Shown here piece by piece: positions 34,880 to 45,844 of a stretch of DNA of 64,000 nt (positions are counted from its first letter, which is position 1; the number at the start of each line of letters is the position of its first letter). The stretch is from Ditylenchus dipsaci. Its lineage: Eukaryota; Nematoda; Chromadorea; Rhabditida; Anguinidae. The stretch is taken from NCBI GenBank assembly GCA_004194705.1, contig SADC01001227.1, positions 248,001 through 312,000 on the forward strand. Reading direction: 5' to 3'. Both the position numbers and the translations under genes were made by a program. Below the pieces are notes generated by a model that was not told where the DNA came from, made no database searches, and worked only from the letters and a program-made list of their open reading frames with translations.

Positions 34880-37800
34880 TTAACGGATATGGATTTTTCC
34901 CGGTGCAAAAAGATTTTCTTGGCTGTACCGAAAAGGTAAAGAAATATTTGGTAAAAGGCACATTTGGTAAAAAAACTTTTTGGTAAAAAAATTGGGTCGT
35001 AGCCTTTAGGCCCCTTTTTTCCATTTGTGAAAAAAAGGGCCAAACGACTTACGTAAGTCGTTTGGCCCCTTTTTTCCACTTTTTTAAATACGCGCCTTTT
35101 ATTTATTTTTATTGTTTTTGTGCTTTTCATAATCTTGGCTCCAGGTAAATTTTCCCGCGGTGTATACTCCTTCTGGTAAATTTCCCTACGGTGAATTCTC
35201 CCTCTGGCCGCTAAATTCCTCAGCAAAGATTTTCAAATTAATCTTTTTTTCTTGTGAAAATTCTTATCACTTAAGATGTTTTTAAGTTTTTTCTATAATC
35301 TAGCACCCGTATTATTGGATGATTTATGCACCAACCCAACCAAATGGTCGTCCATTTGGTGGAATTTTTTTTTCCATGTGTTTGGGTTTCCGAAATCCGT
35401 TTTTTGCAGTAATTTGAGCATTCTAAAAAAGGTTTGACAATAGTAAAATGCCATTTTCTAGGGTAATTTTGAGTTTGGTAAAATAGCTAAAATGACAGTT
35501 TGGAATTTACAGAGTATATTCAGATTATTGGAATAAGTGAACATAATAGCTTCTCAAAGCCGAAAAATAAGAGAGAGAGAAATTTTACCCAGGTGGACAT
35601 CCAAATCCACCACTTGTACCCGGATATGGACCCGGACTGAGTAGACCAACCAGTTAACTCCCTCATTTCGACCTATCTGCCTAGGTATCCACTTACTAGA
35701 TGTATCCATTCTTTCCAGGTATCTTCATCCACCTAAACCATTTGAGCATTGGGTAACACTGCTGGCTACTGCTACCGAGGCATTTACACCAGAGTACCGT
35801 TACCTAGGTAGAACAACCTGAGCACCACCTGGTTACTCTTCGGGATACGTGATTAATGCAGAACTGGGCTCCTGCAAGTCAAATTGCTGTTTTAGCATTA
35901 TCCAACCGCGTTTGGGACACGATTATGGATAGGGTAGAATGACTTTTAGTTAGTTTCAGCTAAATCCAAAAATTTTGGATTTTAGAGATGGATACCCATT
36001 TGGAGGAGGTACAGGTGGTTCCTATCCACCCTGAGGCTTAATAGTCTTATAAAAATTAGTTTATAACGGTTATTCAGAAATAATAATAAAAAAACGACAA
36101 ACTGCAAACAATAAAAACTAAAAAAGGCGCGTATTTAAAAAGTGGAAAAAAGGGCCAAACGACTTACGTAAGTCGTTTGGCCCCTTTTTCCACAAATGGA
36201 AAAAAGGGGCCTAACGCCCCTACGCCAAAAAATTTGGTAAAAATTTTTTTGGTAGAGACATATTTGATAAATTTTCTTTTAGTAAGGCACTTTGCAGATG
36301 TTTTTGTGTCAAAGACCTTCTTATTCCACTTTTTCTTCTCTTTCCCTTACTCCAGGTTTCTATATCTATATCCTCCCAGTAAAATTCTTCTTAATTATAC
36401 TCATTTTTTCTAACTTAAATTATTTGTTAGATTAGGTTTGTTAGGACCAGGGTTGTCGAATCGAGCGCTCGATTTCGAACTTTTCGCTCGAAAGTTCGAA
36501 AATTTTCGAATTTCGAGCGCTCGAAAAAAAATTTCGAATTAGGCTTTCGAATTTCGAGCGCTCGAAAAAAAATTTCGAATTAAGCTTTCGAATTTCGAGC
36601 GCTCGAAAAAAAATTTCGAATTATGCTTTCGAATTTCGAGCGCTCGAAAAAAATTTCGAATTATGCTTTCGAATTTTGAGCGCTTATTTTCGAGTTATAG
36701 TTCGAACTTGCAGCACACAAAAAAGAATGTAATGGTGAATTTTTCTTGTTTTAGAAAAATGCCAAGCGAAGTTTGGAAATCGTTTAAGAAAGTCGGTGGA
36801 AAGACTATTTTCACTTGTGGAAGAGCTTAGACTGCCAAAGAGTAGATCAACAACTCATCTTTCGGGTCATCTGAAATCGGCAAGGCCCAAGGAAAACTTA
36901 GCGAACAAAAAATTGGGACCTTCTGAGGCGAAAAAAGCCAGAGCGGTGCTTTTTGCGATCTCAGAGTCTCCGACTGCGCCGTTTGATCAAGCACAGCTAT
37001 GAACAAAGAATGGTAGTTTTTTCGGCCGCTTATTCGTTTGGTGTGGTAAAACGGTCGTGTGTGGTCGATTAACCATGGTTTCGATTAATTTATTTCTAAA
37101 AATCCATTAATGAGGCGCCGAAGCCGCTGAAAATTTTTCGATTTCGAATCGAGCGCTCGAAAATTTTCGAATTTCGAATCGAGCGCTCGAAAATTTCGAA
37201 TTTCGAATGTCGAATCGAGCGCTCGAAAAATTTCGAATTTCGAATGTCGAATCGAGCGCTCGACTCGAAAATTTCGAATTTCGAATATCGGATCGAGCGC
37301 TCGACTCGAAAATTTCGAATATCGAATCGAGCGCTCGACTCGAAAATTTCGAATATCGAATCGAGCGCTCGACTCGAAAATTTCGAGCGCTCGACAACCC
37401 TAGTTAGGACCAAAATCAATATTTCACTCACGCAAACCCCAAAACGTGCGGTGGTTACCTCCTGGTCAGGTGGATGTCCACCTGGATGGCCTACAAAATT
37501 AAAATTTCTTTAGAATAAAAAATAAACCATTTTTTCTCACTTAAAATTGTGTGAGGGATTCGGCTTGTTAAGACCAAAAGTGCGATTTTGCCTACCCAAC
37601 TCCAAACCTGGGTGGCTACCACCTGACAGGTTGATATCCAGGTAACTCTAAAGTAGGGGTAAATTCACCCAAATGCCCTGAAAAGTCAAACGCCTGTTTT
37701 TTATATCCTTAATTGGTAAAAAAAGGTTTCCGCTCAGGTAAATTCGAACCAGCGACCTCTAAATCAGCCCTTAGAATCACTAAGAACCCATCATCCAGTG

Positions 37801-38600
37801 TGACCAAACCAAATGGTCGTCCACTTGGATCAAATCAAAAATTTTTTTTGATCCAAGTGGACGACCACTTGGTTTGGTTCGTCCCTCTGGATGGAGTTCT
37901 GAGCGATTATAAGTGGTGATGTAGAGCTTGCTGGTTTGAATCCATCTGGGCGCATACCTTATTCTTTATCATGATTTTGAGTATTTGAGTGGTGTAGAAG
38001 TCCATACACTCATCACCAAGGTCGCTGGTTCAAACCCCCCTGGGTGCAATAGTCCTGAGTGGAGGACCTCGATTCATGTCCTGGTCACTAGGTGCTTAAC
38101 GGGTTTCGGAGAGCATCAAGTGCTTTTAGATGATTGGGGAAACGTCTATGCCCTCCGAAAACATTGTCTCTGTGACCAAAACAGCCAATTCCGCGTCGAA
38201 ATAAGATCTATGGCCAAAAACAAGAACTCTATGACCAAAAAGATATACCACCCGAAAATATCCACGGAAAAATGCTTTACCAAAAAGTTTTCTTACCACA
38301 TGTGCCTTTACCAAAAGAAATTTTACCAAATGCGCCTTTACCAAAAAAAGTTTTACCAAATGTGCCTTAACCAAATGTGTCTTTACCAAAATTTTTTTAC
38401 CAAAAAGTTTTTTTCACCAAATGTGCCTTTACCAAATATTTTTTTACCTTTCTCGGTACAGCCGATTTTTTTGGTGCAAAAAATTTGGTGTAAATTAGAT
38501 CTTTTTTGGTGCAAATTTAATTTTTTTGGTGCAAAAAGATTTTATTTTGGTGCAAATCGCCGTGGTGCAAATTGAATTCTTTTTTGGTGCAAATAGTATT
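34880..38600. repeat. Long inverted repeat block upstream of Nup43
   Basis: Arrays of TTTGGTAAAAAAACTTTTTGG at 34890-34995 are inverted at about 38280-38490, including GGCTGTACCGAAAAGG on the left and TTCTCGGTACAGCC on the right. Inside, 34995-35125 and 36115-36250 form a second inverted pair containing the palindrome AAACGACTTACGTAAGTCG. A perfect palindrome with AAGTGGACGACCACTTGG lies at 37803-37885. The stretch 35480-36110 is featureless apart from CACCTGG-type fragments. Confidence 0.6.
36448..37402. mobile_element. hAT-like element with GAGCGCTC arrays and a BED-finger remnant
   Basis: Ends are CAGGGTTGTCGA and TCGACAACCCTA, flanked by the exact 8-bp duplication GTTAGGAC (36440-36447, 37403-37410). 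Both ends are arrays of a 35-40-bp unit centred on the palindrome CGAGCGCTCG. The 380-bp core encodes, in two frames, MPSEVWKSFKKVGG and SRSTTHLSGHLKSARPKE, resembling a BED zinc finger (W..F, then H-x3-H). Termini and duplication length are hAT signatures; the full transposase is missing. Confidence 0.75.
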
Positions 38601-38671
38601 CTTTTTGGTGCAAATCGTATTCTTTCTGGATAATATTTTTTGCCCGTATAATACTCATTCTTGCCCATAGA

Positions 38672-38781
38672 TAGGGTTGTCGAGCCGAAGGCTCGAAATC
38701 GAACTTTCGGCTCGAAGTCCGATTTTTTCGAACTTCGAGCCGAGCCGAAGGCTCGAAAATTTCGAAGGCTCGACAACCTTA
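38672..38781. mobile_element. 110-bp hAT MITE related to the 36448 element
   Basis: TAGGGTTGTCGAGCCGAAGG opens the element and CGACAACCTTA closes it; CCCATAGA flanks both sides exactly (38664-38671, 38782-38789). It shares ends with the 955-bp element, but its inner palindrome is GAGCCGAAGGCTCG instead of CGAGCGCTCG. Confidence 0.8.
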
Positions 38782-39295
38782 CCCATAGATTACTCTTTTT
38801 CGTCCTGCAGAATATTTTTTTTGCCCGTAGATTTTAAAATTTTGCGGAATTCGAATTTTATCGTCAGAAAAGTACTTGCATTGCTCAGAATCCCACCCCA
38901 GAGTGGTCAGAAGCCGCTGAAAGTTGATTTTTTAGGAGTTTATTGAAGGGAGTGGACTTATTGCGAAAATTCGTCAGAATCCCACTCTGATCGGCTCAAT
39001 CTGTCAGAATCCGAATTGAACAATTTCGGGTTCAGGGTACCTAAATACTGGTTGGTAATGGTTTCAAGGGGGGGGGAGGTGTATCCTCTGCCATCATCAG
39101 TATAAGTAATCGGTGCATTTCGGGCTCCTATACGCTGCGTGTGCACAAGTACGACTCTGTCCATGCTGATTAATACCTGAACACGTGAAATGAAGACTAT
39201 CAGGCTTTTAATTTATACAAATATAATAAATAACAAGAGAACTTTGCTACCACAAAACGTGACTATAAGACTAGTCGGGAATCGAACCTGAGACT

Positions 39296-39395
39296 CGGTG
39301 TATCGAGTTGGTGTATCGAGTCACAACTGTATCGAATTGGCGTATCGAGTCGCAACTGTATCGAGTTGGCGTATCGAGTCGCAATGTGTATCGAA
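39296..39395 (+). repeat. Tandem repeat of GTATCGAGTTGGCGTATCGA
   Basis: Three to four imperfect copies of a 30-bp unit containing GTATCGAGTCGCAACT. Confidence 0.6.
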
Positions 39396-39659
39396 TCGTC
39401 GTTACCGGAGGGGGTAGGTTACACTTCATTACGCATCTCCTAAGTCACAGGTTTGACTACCACTGGCTGCACATCTTATTTTTTCTCATTTTATTTACAA
39501 GTTTAGTTTCAAGATGATCCGCACACTCTTGACTATCCAACAAGATTATCAGGGCAGGCTTTCACACCTACTGAAGCATGTATTCAGGCTGAAATAGGCT
39601 AAATTTCCGAAAATCGATGGTTTTCGGGGGTTTTCTTGGTCGGCTACATCGAAATTTTC

Positions 39660-40250
39660 TGACTTTTTTCTACAAGTCACACTATTCATAGGGTTATATT
39701 TAAAATTGGCCATAGAATTGTGAAAAATGGCCATAGAATATTTAATTTTGGCCATAGATTTGTGTTGGCCATAGAATATTGAAAAATGCCATAGATTTCT
39801 GTATTTTAACCATACTCGCTCGAAATCATGTTTCAACCACTTTTTAAGATGCTCTTGGACCTGAAACATCCTGAAAAGATGTTTTAAGCGTGTCGATGAC
39901 ACTTTCCGAGAAAAAAAAATTTCTGTAATTTTTCCGACCATTGGTCGCTCAGGGAAAAAGTCAAATTTCGGTCAAAAAAAAAATTCTCGGAAAAGTGTCA
40001 TCGACACGCTTTAAAACATCTTTTCAGGATGTTTCAGGTCCAAGAGCATCTTAAAAAGTGGTTAAAAAATGATTTCGAGCGAGTATGACTAAAATTCAGA
40101 AATCTATGGCCATTTTTCAAAAATCTATGGCCATTTTCAAAAATCTATGGCCATTTTTCAATATTCTATGGCTAAAAAAAATCTATGCCAAAATTTAAAT
40201 ATTCTATGGCCATTTTTCACAATTCTATGGCCAAAATTAAATACCACCCT
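39660..40250. repeat. 590-bp palindrome with TTCTATGGCCA units
   Basis: Arms 39660-39912 and 39987-40250 are reverse complements; the inner arms contain AGTGTCATCGACACGCTT, and the outer parts are arrays of ATTCTATGGCCATTTTT-like units. The open frame on the minus strand at 39549-39941 is a translation of an arm. Confidence 0.65.
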
Positions 40251-40794
40251 ATTCATATACCAAATGTAGCCAAGATTCTGGGCTTTTTAAAATTAATTTA
40301 TAAATTCAAAAAATATCCAACGATGTCCAATTCCATGCACTCCACCTAGGGCTGTCACCAAATTTTCTTTATTGTTTAGAACTGACGTTTTTTGCAATTT
40401 TAATTTACATCATCATTAACAACCTGAATACTTTAAATGTAGCTCTGCTTCTTGGCGTCTTTTTCAGTATATGATTGCAAATGATCCTGTAAATTAAAAT
40501 TTGCGAAAAAAACCTCAGTTTTTTTGGTCTTTTAGAGATTCCACGTACCCTTTTAGGTTGAGTTACCTTAATCCCCAAGGCAAAATTCAAAATTTTTTTT
40601 TTCAAAAGTGCTAAAAAGTGTCTTCCCACTAATTTTTGTTGTTTTTTTCACGTTCACAGTATTTAAAATGCCCCCAGGACACATTTTCGCCATTTTTGGG
40701 CAGGGGGATTGTGTACTTAGCCAAAATCCACACAGAAGTTGAATGGATTAGGCAAAAAAAACTTGAATTGGCGTTGGACAATTCAAAACCGTGA

Positions 40795-40910
40795 TGTTTT
40801 CAGATATTTTTCGAATTTTTTTCGAAAATCGAAATTTCAGCGATCCAGACCATTGTACCATGAAATTTCGATTTCGAAAAAAATTCAAATAATTTCTGAA
40901 AACATCACTG
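40795..40910. repeat. Short palindrome
   Basis: GATGTTTTCAGATATTTTTCG and TTTTCGAAAATCGAAATTTC on the left are mirrored by TGAAATTTCGATTTCGAAAA and CTGAAAACATC on the right, with a 20-bp centre. Confidence 0.6.
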
Positions 40911-41084
40911 TCAGACGTAAAAACGAAAAGTTACATGAGGTCATAATGATCAGATTGGCCACTTGATTGACAAAAACTGACCATTGGGGTGCAGAAGTAT
41001 CCAAAATTAGCTTTTTAGGTGGTTTTTGACTTTCTTTGACCTCGAACTCAAAATTTTGGTCTCTGTCCACCGCCAGGACTTTTT

Positions 41085-43215
41085 CTACACTAACACGGGA
41101 AGGCACGACCACCCAGTCACGCATCAGAGAATTTTATATACAAAAGATAGCTCTCTTTGAGCTGATTGAGAAACAGTTGGCAAAAATCTACAACGCGCTA
41201 AAAACCGCGCCGAGATATTGACCTTGGAAAGTTAGAGTTTTTTGACCTACTACGTATTGCAGATTAGCACACTGTAACCAACAGGTACTTGTGGCGCAGT
41301 GGTATGTGTTTATGCTCTCTTTTTATGTCGAAGGTAAAATCCCAATCGGTGTAATTTTTTTTGTTTTCATTTTAACTTTAATTATACTTCTTTATCATGA
41401 GGCAGCAAGTGATCATTTTTTTATTGATAAATCTTATATAGTATTTGGTCGGGGGGGGGGGGATCCGTCCGTCACACTTTTTATGAATTTATGGTGTCAA
41501 GATTGATTTTTGGCTACTTTTTGCAATTTTATGTTCGATATTTTTTCGGAACCCTCAAGTTCAACATCTTAGCTTTCTTTTTAAGCACAGACACGTATAA
41601 TTGAAGTTGCTTCTAAAAAAAATTTCCTTGCCCTCCAAACTAGAGATGGTTTATTTTAGCCTGGATTTGAGGTGGCATTTTGTGTTCAAGCCCACTTTTC
41701 TGCTATGTTTAGTTAACTCATGTTCGTTATTTCACCGGAACCCTGAAGTTTAACATCTTGGCTTTCTTTTAAGCTCAAACACGTATGATTGAAGTTGCTT
41801 CTAAAAAAAATTTTCCTTGCCCTCCAAATTGGTGAAAGTCGATTTTGGCCTGGATTAAGGTGGATTTTCGGGTTTAAACCCACTTTTTGCCAGTTTTTGC
41901 CAATTAATGTCAGATATCTCTGCGGAACCTTCAAGTAAAACATCTTGGCATCCTTTTAAGCACAAACACGTATAATCGAAGTTGCTTCTAAAAAAATTTT
42001 TCCTTGCCCTCCAAATCGGAGATGGTGGATTTCAAGGTAGGCGAGGATAAGCGAGGGTAGGCGAGGATAGGCGAGGGTAGGGGAGGATAGGCGAGGGTAG
42101 GCGAGGATAGGCGAGGGTAGGGAGGATAGGCGAGGATGGGCGAGGATGGGCAAGGGTAGGCGAGGATAGGCGAGGATGGGCAAGGGGTAGGCGAGGATGG
42201 GCGAGTGTAGGCGAGGATAGGCGAGGGTAGGGAGAATAGGCGAGGATGGGCGAGGATGGGCAAGGGTAGGCGAGGATAGGCGAGGATGGGCAAGAGCAGG
42301 TGAGAATGGCGAGAATGGGCGAGGGTAGGCGAGATGGGCGAGGGTAGGCGAGGATAGGCGAGGGTAGGCGAGGAGAGGCGAGGATGGCAAGGGTAGGCGA
42401 GGATGGGCGAGGGTAGGCGAGGATAGGCGAGGGAGGCGAGAATAGGCGAGGATGGGCAAGGGTAGACGAGGAGAGGCGAGGATGGGCAAGGGTAGGCGAG
42501 GATGGGCGAGGGTAGGCGAGGATAGAGGCGAGGGAGGCGAGAATAGGCGAGGATGGGCAAGGGTAGACGAGGATAGGCGAGAATGGGCATGAGCAGGTGA
42601 GAATGGGCGAGGGTAGGCGAGGTAGAGTAGCTTAGTCAACAGGTAGGTGGATGATCTACCCTAACCATTAACGCACTCGAAAGAATAAATCTACCCGAAC
42701 TACTAATGTACATGAACAACTAATGTTCCCGAACAACATAGGCGCCGATAGGCGCCTGCAGACCTAGTAACAAATTTCAGGCCAGAAATCATAAAACTTG
42801 CGTGAAAAAAATCACAAGTAAAGGGTTTTTTCTAGAAATGCGCCCGTAGCGAAAATTGTGTTTTTAACATTATTATAGTGAAAAAACACTGTCTCCGACA
42901 AAACTATCTTAAAAACAGAATTTCGAAAAAAATACAAAAAACTTATGACTATTTCAAAAAGGTAAATTAATATCAAAAATTGCACCGATTGGGGATTGAC
43001 CTTCGACATAAAGGAGAGCGTAAACCCATACCACTGCGCCACAAGTACCGATGTTAATCTAGCAGGTGCTAATCTGCAATACGTAGTAGGCACGTAGCAG
43101 ATTTTGCTTTAGCGCGTAGTAGATTTTGCCAACTGTTTCTCATCAGCTCAAAGAGAGCTATCTTTTGGTATATAAAGTTCTCTGATACGTCACGAGGTGG
43201 TCGTGTCTTTCCGTG
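41085..43215. repeat. 2.1-kb inverted repeat around a G-rich minisatellite
   Basis: Arms 41085-41345 and 42965-43215 include a tRNA-like TGGCGCAGTGGTATG (A-box) with a degenerate B-box. Between them are three tandem copies of a unit of about 180 bp containing AAACACGTATAATTGAAGTT (41560-42035), then 590 bp of GGCGAGGATGGGCAAGGGTA repeats (42035-42630). Long minus-strand frames of Leu, Pro, Ser and Tyr are repeat translations. Confidence 0.7.
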
Positions 43216-43410
43216 TAAGTAAATCGACTATGCTCTACACGATGCAATATTTAGAATTCGCTGATTCGATTTTACAGTTCGAACAGTTTCCTTGTCAGAA
43301 GTGATTTTTTGACAAAATCGAGTTTTATTTTCCACAATTCTGCAACATCATAACAAGATTAATTTCAAATATTTCTCCCACATCCGACAGCTTGTGCAAT
43401 GACATTAATT

Positions 43411-45343
43411 TTTCCGGACACGGACAATTCGTCCTGACGGCCGATTTCGTCCTCACGTTAAAAAAGGGACAATTCGCCTCACCCGATAAAAAGGTACAAT
43501 TCGTCCTCGATCAATAAAATGGGACAATCCGTCCTCTACCAAAAAACAGGACAATTCGTCCTCACTCCTCAAAAAGGGACAATTCGTCCTCCTTGGCATT
43601 GTTACCGCAAATGCACGATTAAGCAATTTTTTCCAATGTGCGAAATTTCAAACATTTATTAGCTAAGTTCTCAATGGCCTCGAAAAAACCTGAAAAAGGA
43701 AGAAAGTTGTTAACAACCGAATGTATCATATAGAAAAAGCTGTGAATAATCCAGTGCTACGAAAGAACCATTTTCAGTTGTTAGGATCAATCATTTATTT
43801 TAGTTAGGTCGGATCAATCGCCCCTTTTAATAGAATGGGATCAATCGTCCGTTTTTAACGGGATGGCATCAATAGACGCATGGGATCAATCGGCCAATGG
43901 GATCAATCGTCCGTGTATCAATCGTCCGTGGCAAGCACCAGTAAACACATGCGAAACGGGCTCTGGGGCGAAATGTCCTGATCCATTCTCAGGATGTAGA
44001 GGTGGTGTAGAGGTTTTTGGTTTGAATCCACCTGGCTGCATACAGTCGAACCTCCCGATAGTGTACACCCCAAAAGTTCGTTCCGCCTAGGGTCCGACAC
44101 TTTTTTAGCCCCATTTTTTCAAATTTTTTTCCATTTCTGTTTTGACAGTCTGGTCGCAAAATATCGCAAGGATTCCGATTTTGCCGATCGTTTTTCATTT
44201 GTCTATATACTTTTTCTCTAAAAAAGCAAAACCTCCCAATAGTGTACACCACTTTGAAAATAAGGTGTACACTATTGGGAGGTTTGCTTTTTAGAGAAAA
44301 AATATATAGGCAAATGAAAAACGATCGCAAAATCGGAATCCTTGCGATATTTGCGACCAGACTGTCAAAACAGAAATGGAAAAATTTGAAAAAAATGGGG
44401 CTAAAAAAAAGTGTCGGACCCTAGGCGGGAACGAACTTTTGGGTGTACACTATCGGAGGTTCGACTGTACCTCATTTCTAACCCCATTTTTGTGTGAAAC
44501 GTGGCACGTTTAACTCCATTTTAGGCCATCCAGATAGACATCACCTGAGCAGGAGGTACCCCATGAGTCGGGGTTAGGGTGGATCAATTTTTGGGCCCTG
44601 GGTTGTTGTGGGTTAGACATAATCTAAAAATTTTGCGGAAAAATGCAAAAAATTATTATTATATCATTAAAGTACAGAAAAAACCAGAATAAAAGTCTAA
44701 TAAAAAAAGTTGCAGTGGTACCTTTGACTTTTGACTCAAAATTTTGGCCAATTTGCATTGGCCCAAATTGAATGGGCTCAATTTGAATTGGCCCGATTAG
44801 ATTTGGCCCGATTTGACTGGCCCCAATTTGAAATGGTACCTCCTAGGAGGAGGTAAGAGTTAAGGAGGTACCCATGGTACCTCTTTAAAATAAGCCCTGG
44901 TTATCACTATCTAACACTTCTTAGGAAGCTAGTTAACACTATTCGTTATTAGTGCTTCTTTGGTAAACTATCTGGCTAGCATATTACACAATATCATCTC
45001 GCTATCATACCACACAATATTGTTACTTGTTTTGTTATTTATGTTTACCACACATAAATTGCTGATAAATGTTGATTGATGAACTTACAGTTTGCGTCTC
45101 AGTAACCATTTTTTTGGTAAAAGCGATCAAAGCAAGTCAAGCGAGTAGAGTGTGAGAAATATAATCGATGACGAATTGTCCCTTTTTACCAAGCGAGGAC
45201 GAATTGTCCTTTTTGAGGAGTGAGGACGAATTGTCCCTGTTATTGATCGAGGACGATTGTCCCTTTTAACGAGGAGGACGAATTGTCCCTTTTTAACGAG
45301 TGAGGACGAATCGGCCGTCAGGACGAACTGTCACGTACCGTGA
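43411..45343. mobile_element. 1.9-kb element with tandem-array terminal inverted repeats
   Basis: The left end carries repeated GGACAATTCGTCCTC units (43420-43610) and the right end the inverted set, GAGGACGAATTGTCCC (45175-45335). It interrupts a repeat that is continuous at 59230-59400; the flanks share ATTTTTC, a 7-8-bp duplication. The core includes GGGATCAATCGTCCG units (43800-43930), a TACAGTCGAACCTC foldback and GCCCAATTTGAAT repeats (44750-44840). No transposase seen. Confidence 0.7.
44041..44469. mobile_element. 429-bp TACAGTCGAACCTC palindrome
   Basis: Almost the entire length folds back. Ends are TACAGTCGAACCTCCCGATA and TATCGGAGGTTCGACTGTA; internal marks are CGGACCCTAGGCGGGAACG and TGTACACTATTGGGAGG at the centre. 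Its body is shared with 25460-25877. It is nested in the 43411-45343 element. Confidence 0.8.
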
Positions 45344-45740
45344 TTTTTCGTCTAAAAATCAGTTCGCGTAACGTTAATTAGTCCTAAATTTAGATCGCCC
45401 GAAATTTAATTCGTACGAACTTGAGTCTAAAAATTGCTAGATTATTGGATTTTCGCGCACATTTTTATTCTGATTTTGTAGCTTTAATAAAAACCGAAAT
45501 GGATCAAATTTCGTTTCTTTTGGCCAAAAAATCAGTTCCAATGTGTAACTAAATCGAGATTAGACACAATTAGGATTTTTAATGTTTTGGTGAACAAATA
45601 GACTTTTGAAAAAATATTGGTATTGGGGAATATATTGGGTCCACAACTTTAAAATTTGGTTTTGGTATTGGGTATAGAGAGGGCCAAAAAATATTGGTAT
45701 TGGGCAAAGGCAAATGCCCATATCTTCTTTTAGGTATAGT
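45330..45740. repeat. Fragment of the hAT-like repeat present at 58242-59709
   Basis: It contains CCGAAATTTAATTCGTACGA, TTGAGTCTAAAAATTGC and AATATTGGTATTGGGCAAA, matching 59330-59705 in order. The matching left part is at 43263-43410, separated by the 1.9-kb insertion. Confidence 0.65.
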
Positions 45741-45844
45741 TGTGTTAGAAACTAAGTTGAAAATCCGTACAGAAGTTCAATGATTCAGAAACATTTTTGA
45801 ATTGGCAAGGACAAATTTTGCCTTAGGCAAGCATGCCCCTTTAA

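Noticed and set aside
34726..35226. 166-codon minus-strand frame overlapping the Nup43 start
   Set aside because: It runs through the palindrome upstream of Nup43 and reads Nup43 exon 1 into its intron; only the last part is real coding sequence.
37096..37513. Several overlapping frames repeating RSIRYSKFEIFESSA-like peptides
   Set aside because: Translations of the CGAGCGCTCG terminal array of the hAT-like element on both strands.
41956..42639. Long minus-strand open frames rich in Leu, Pro, Ser and Tyr
   Set aside because: They translate the GGCGAGGATGGGCAAGGGTA minisatellite; two frames are open at once, as expected for a repeat whose unit lacks stops.
43420..43610. Regularly spaced repeats that look like a CRISPR array
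   Set aside because: The window is eukaryotic, spacers are repeat-like, and the array is the end of a mobile element with an inverted partner at 45175-45335.
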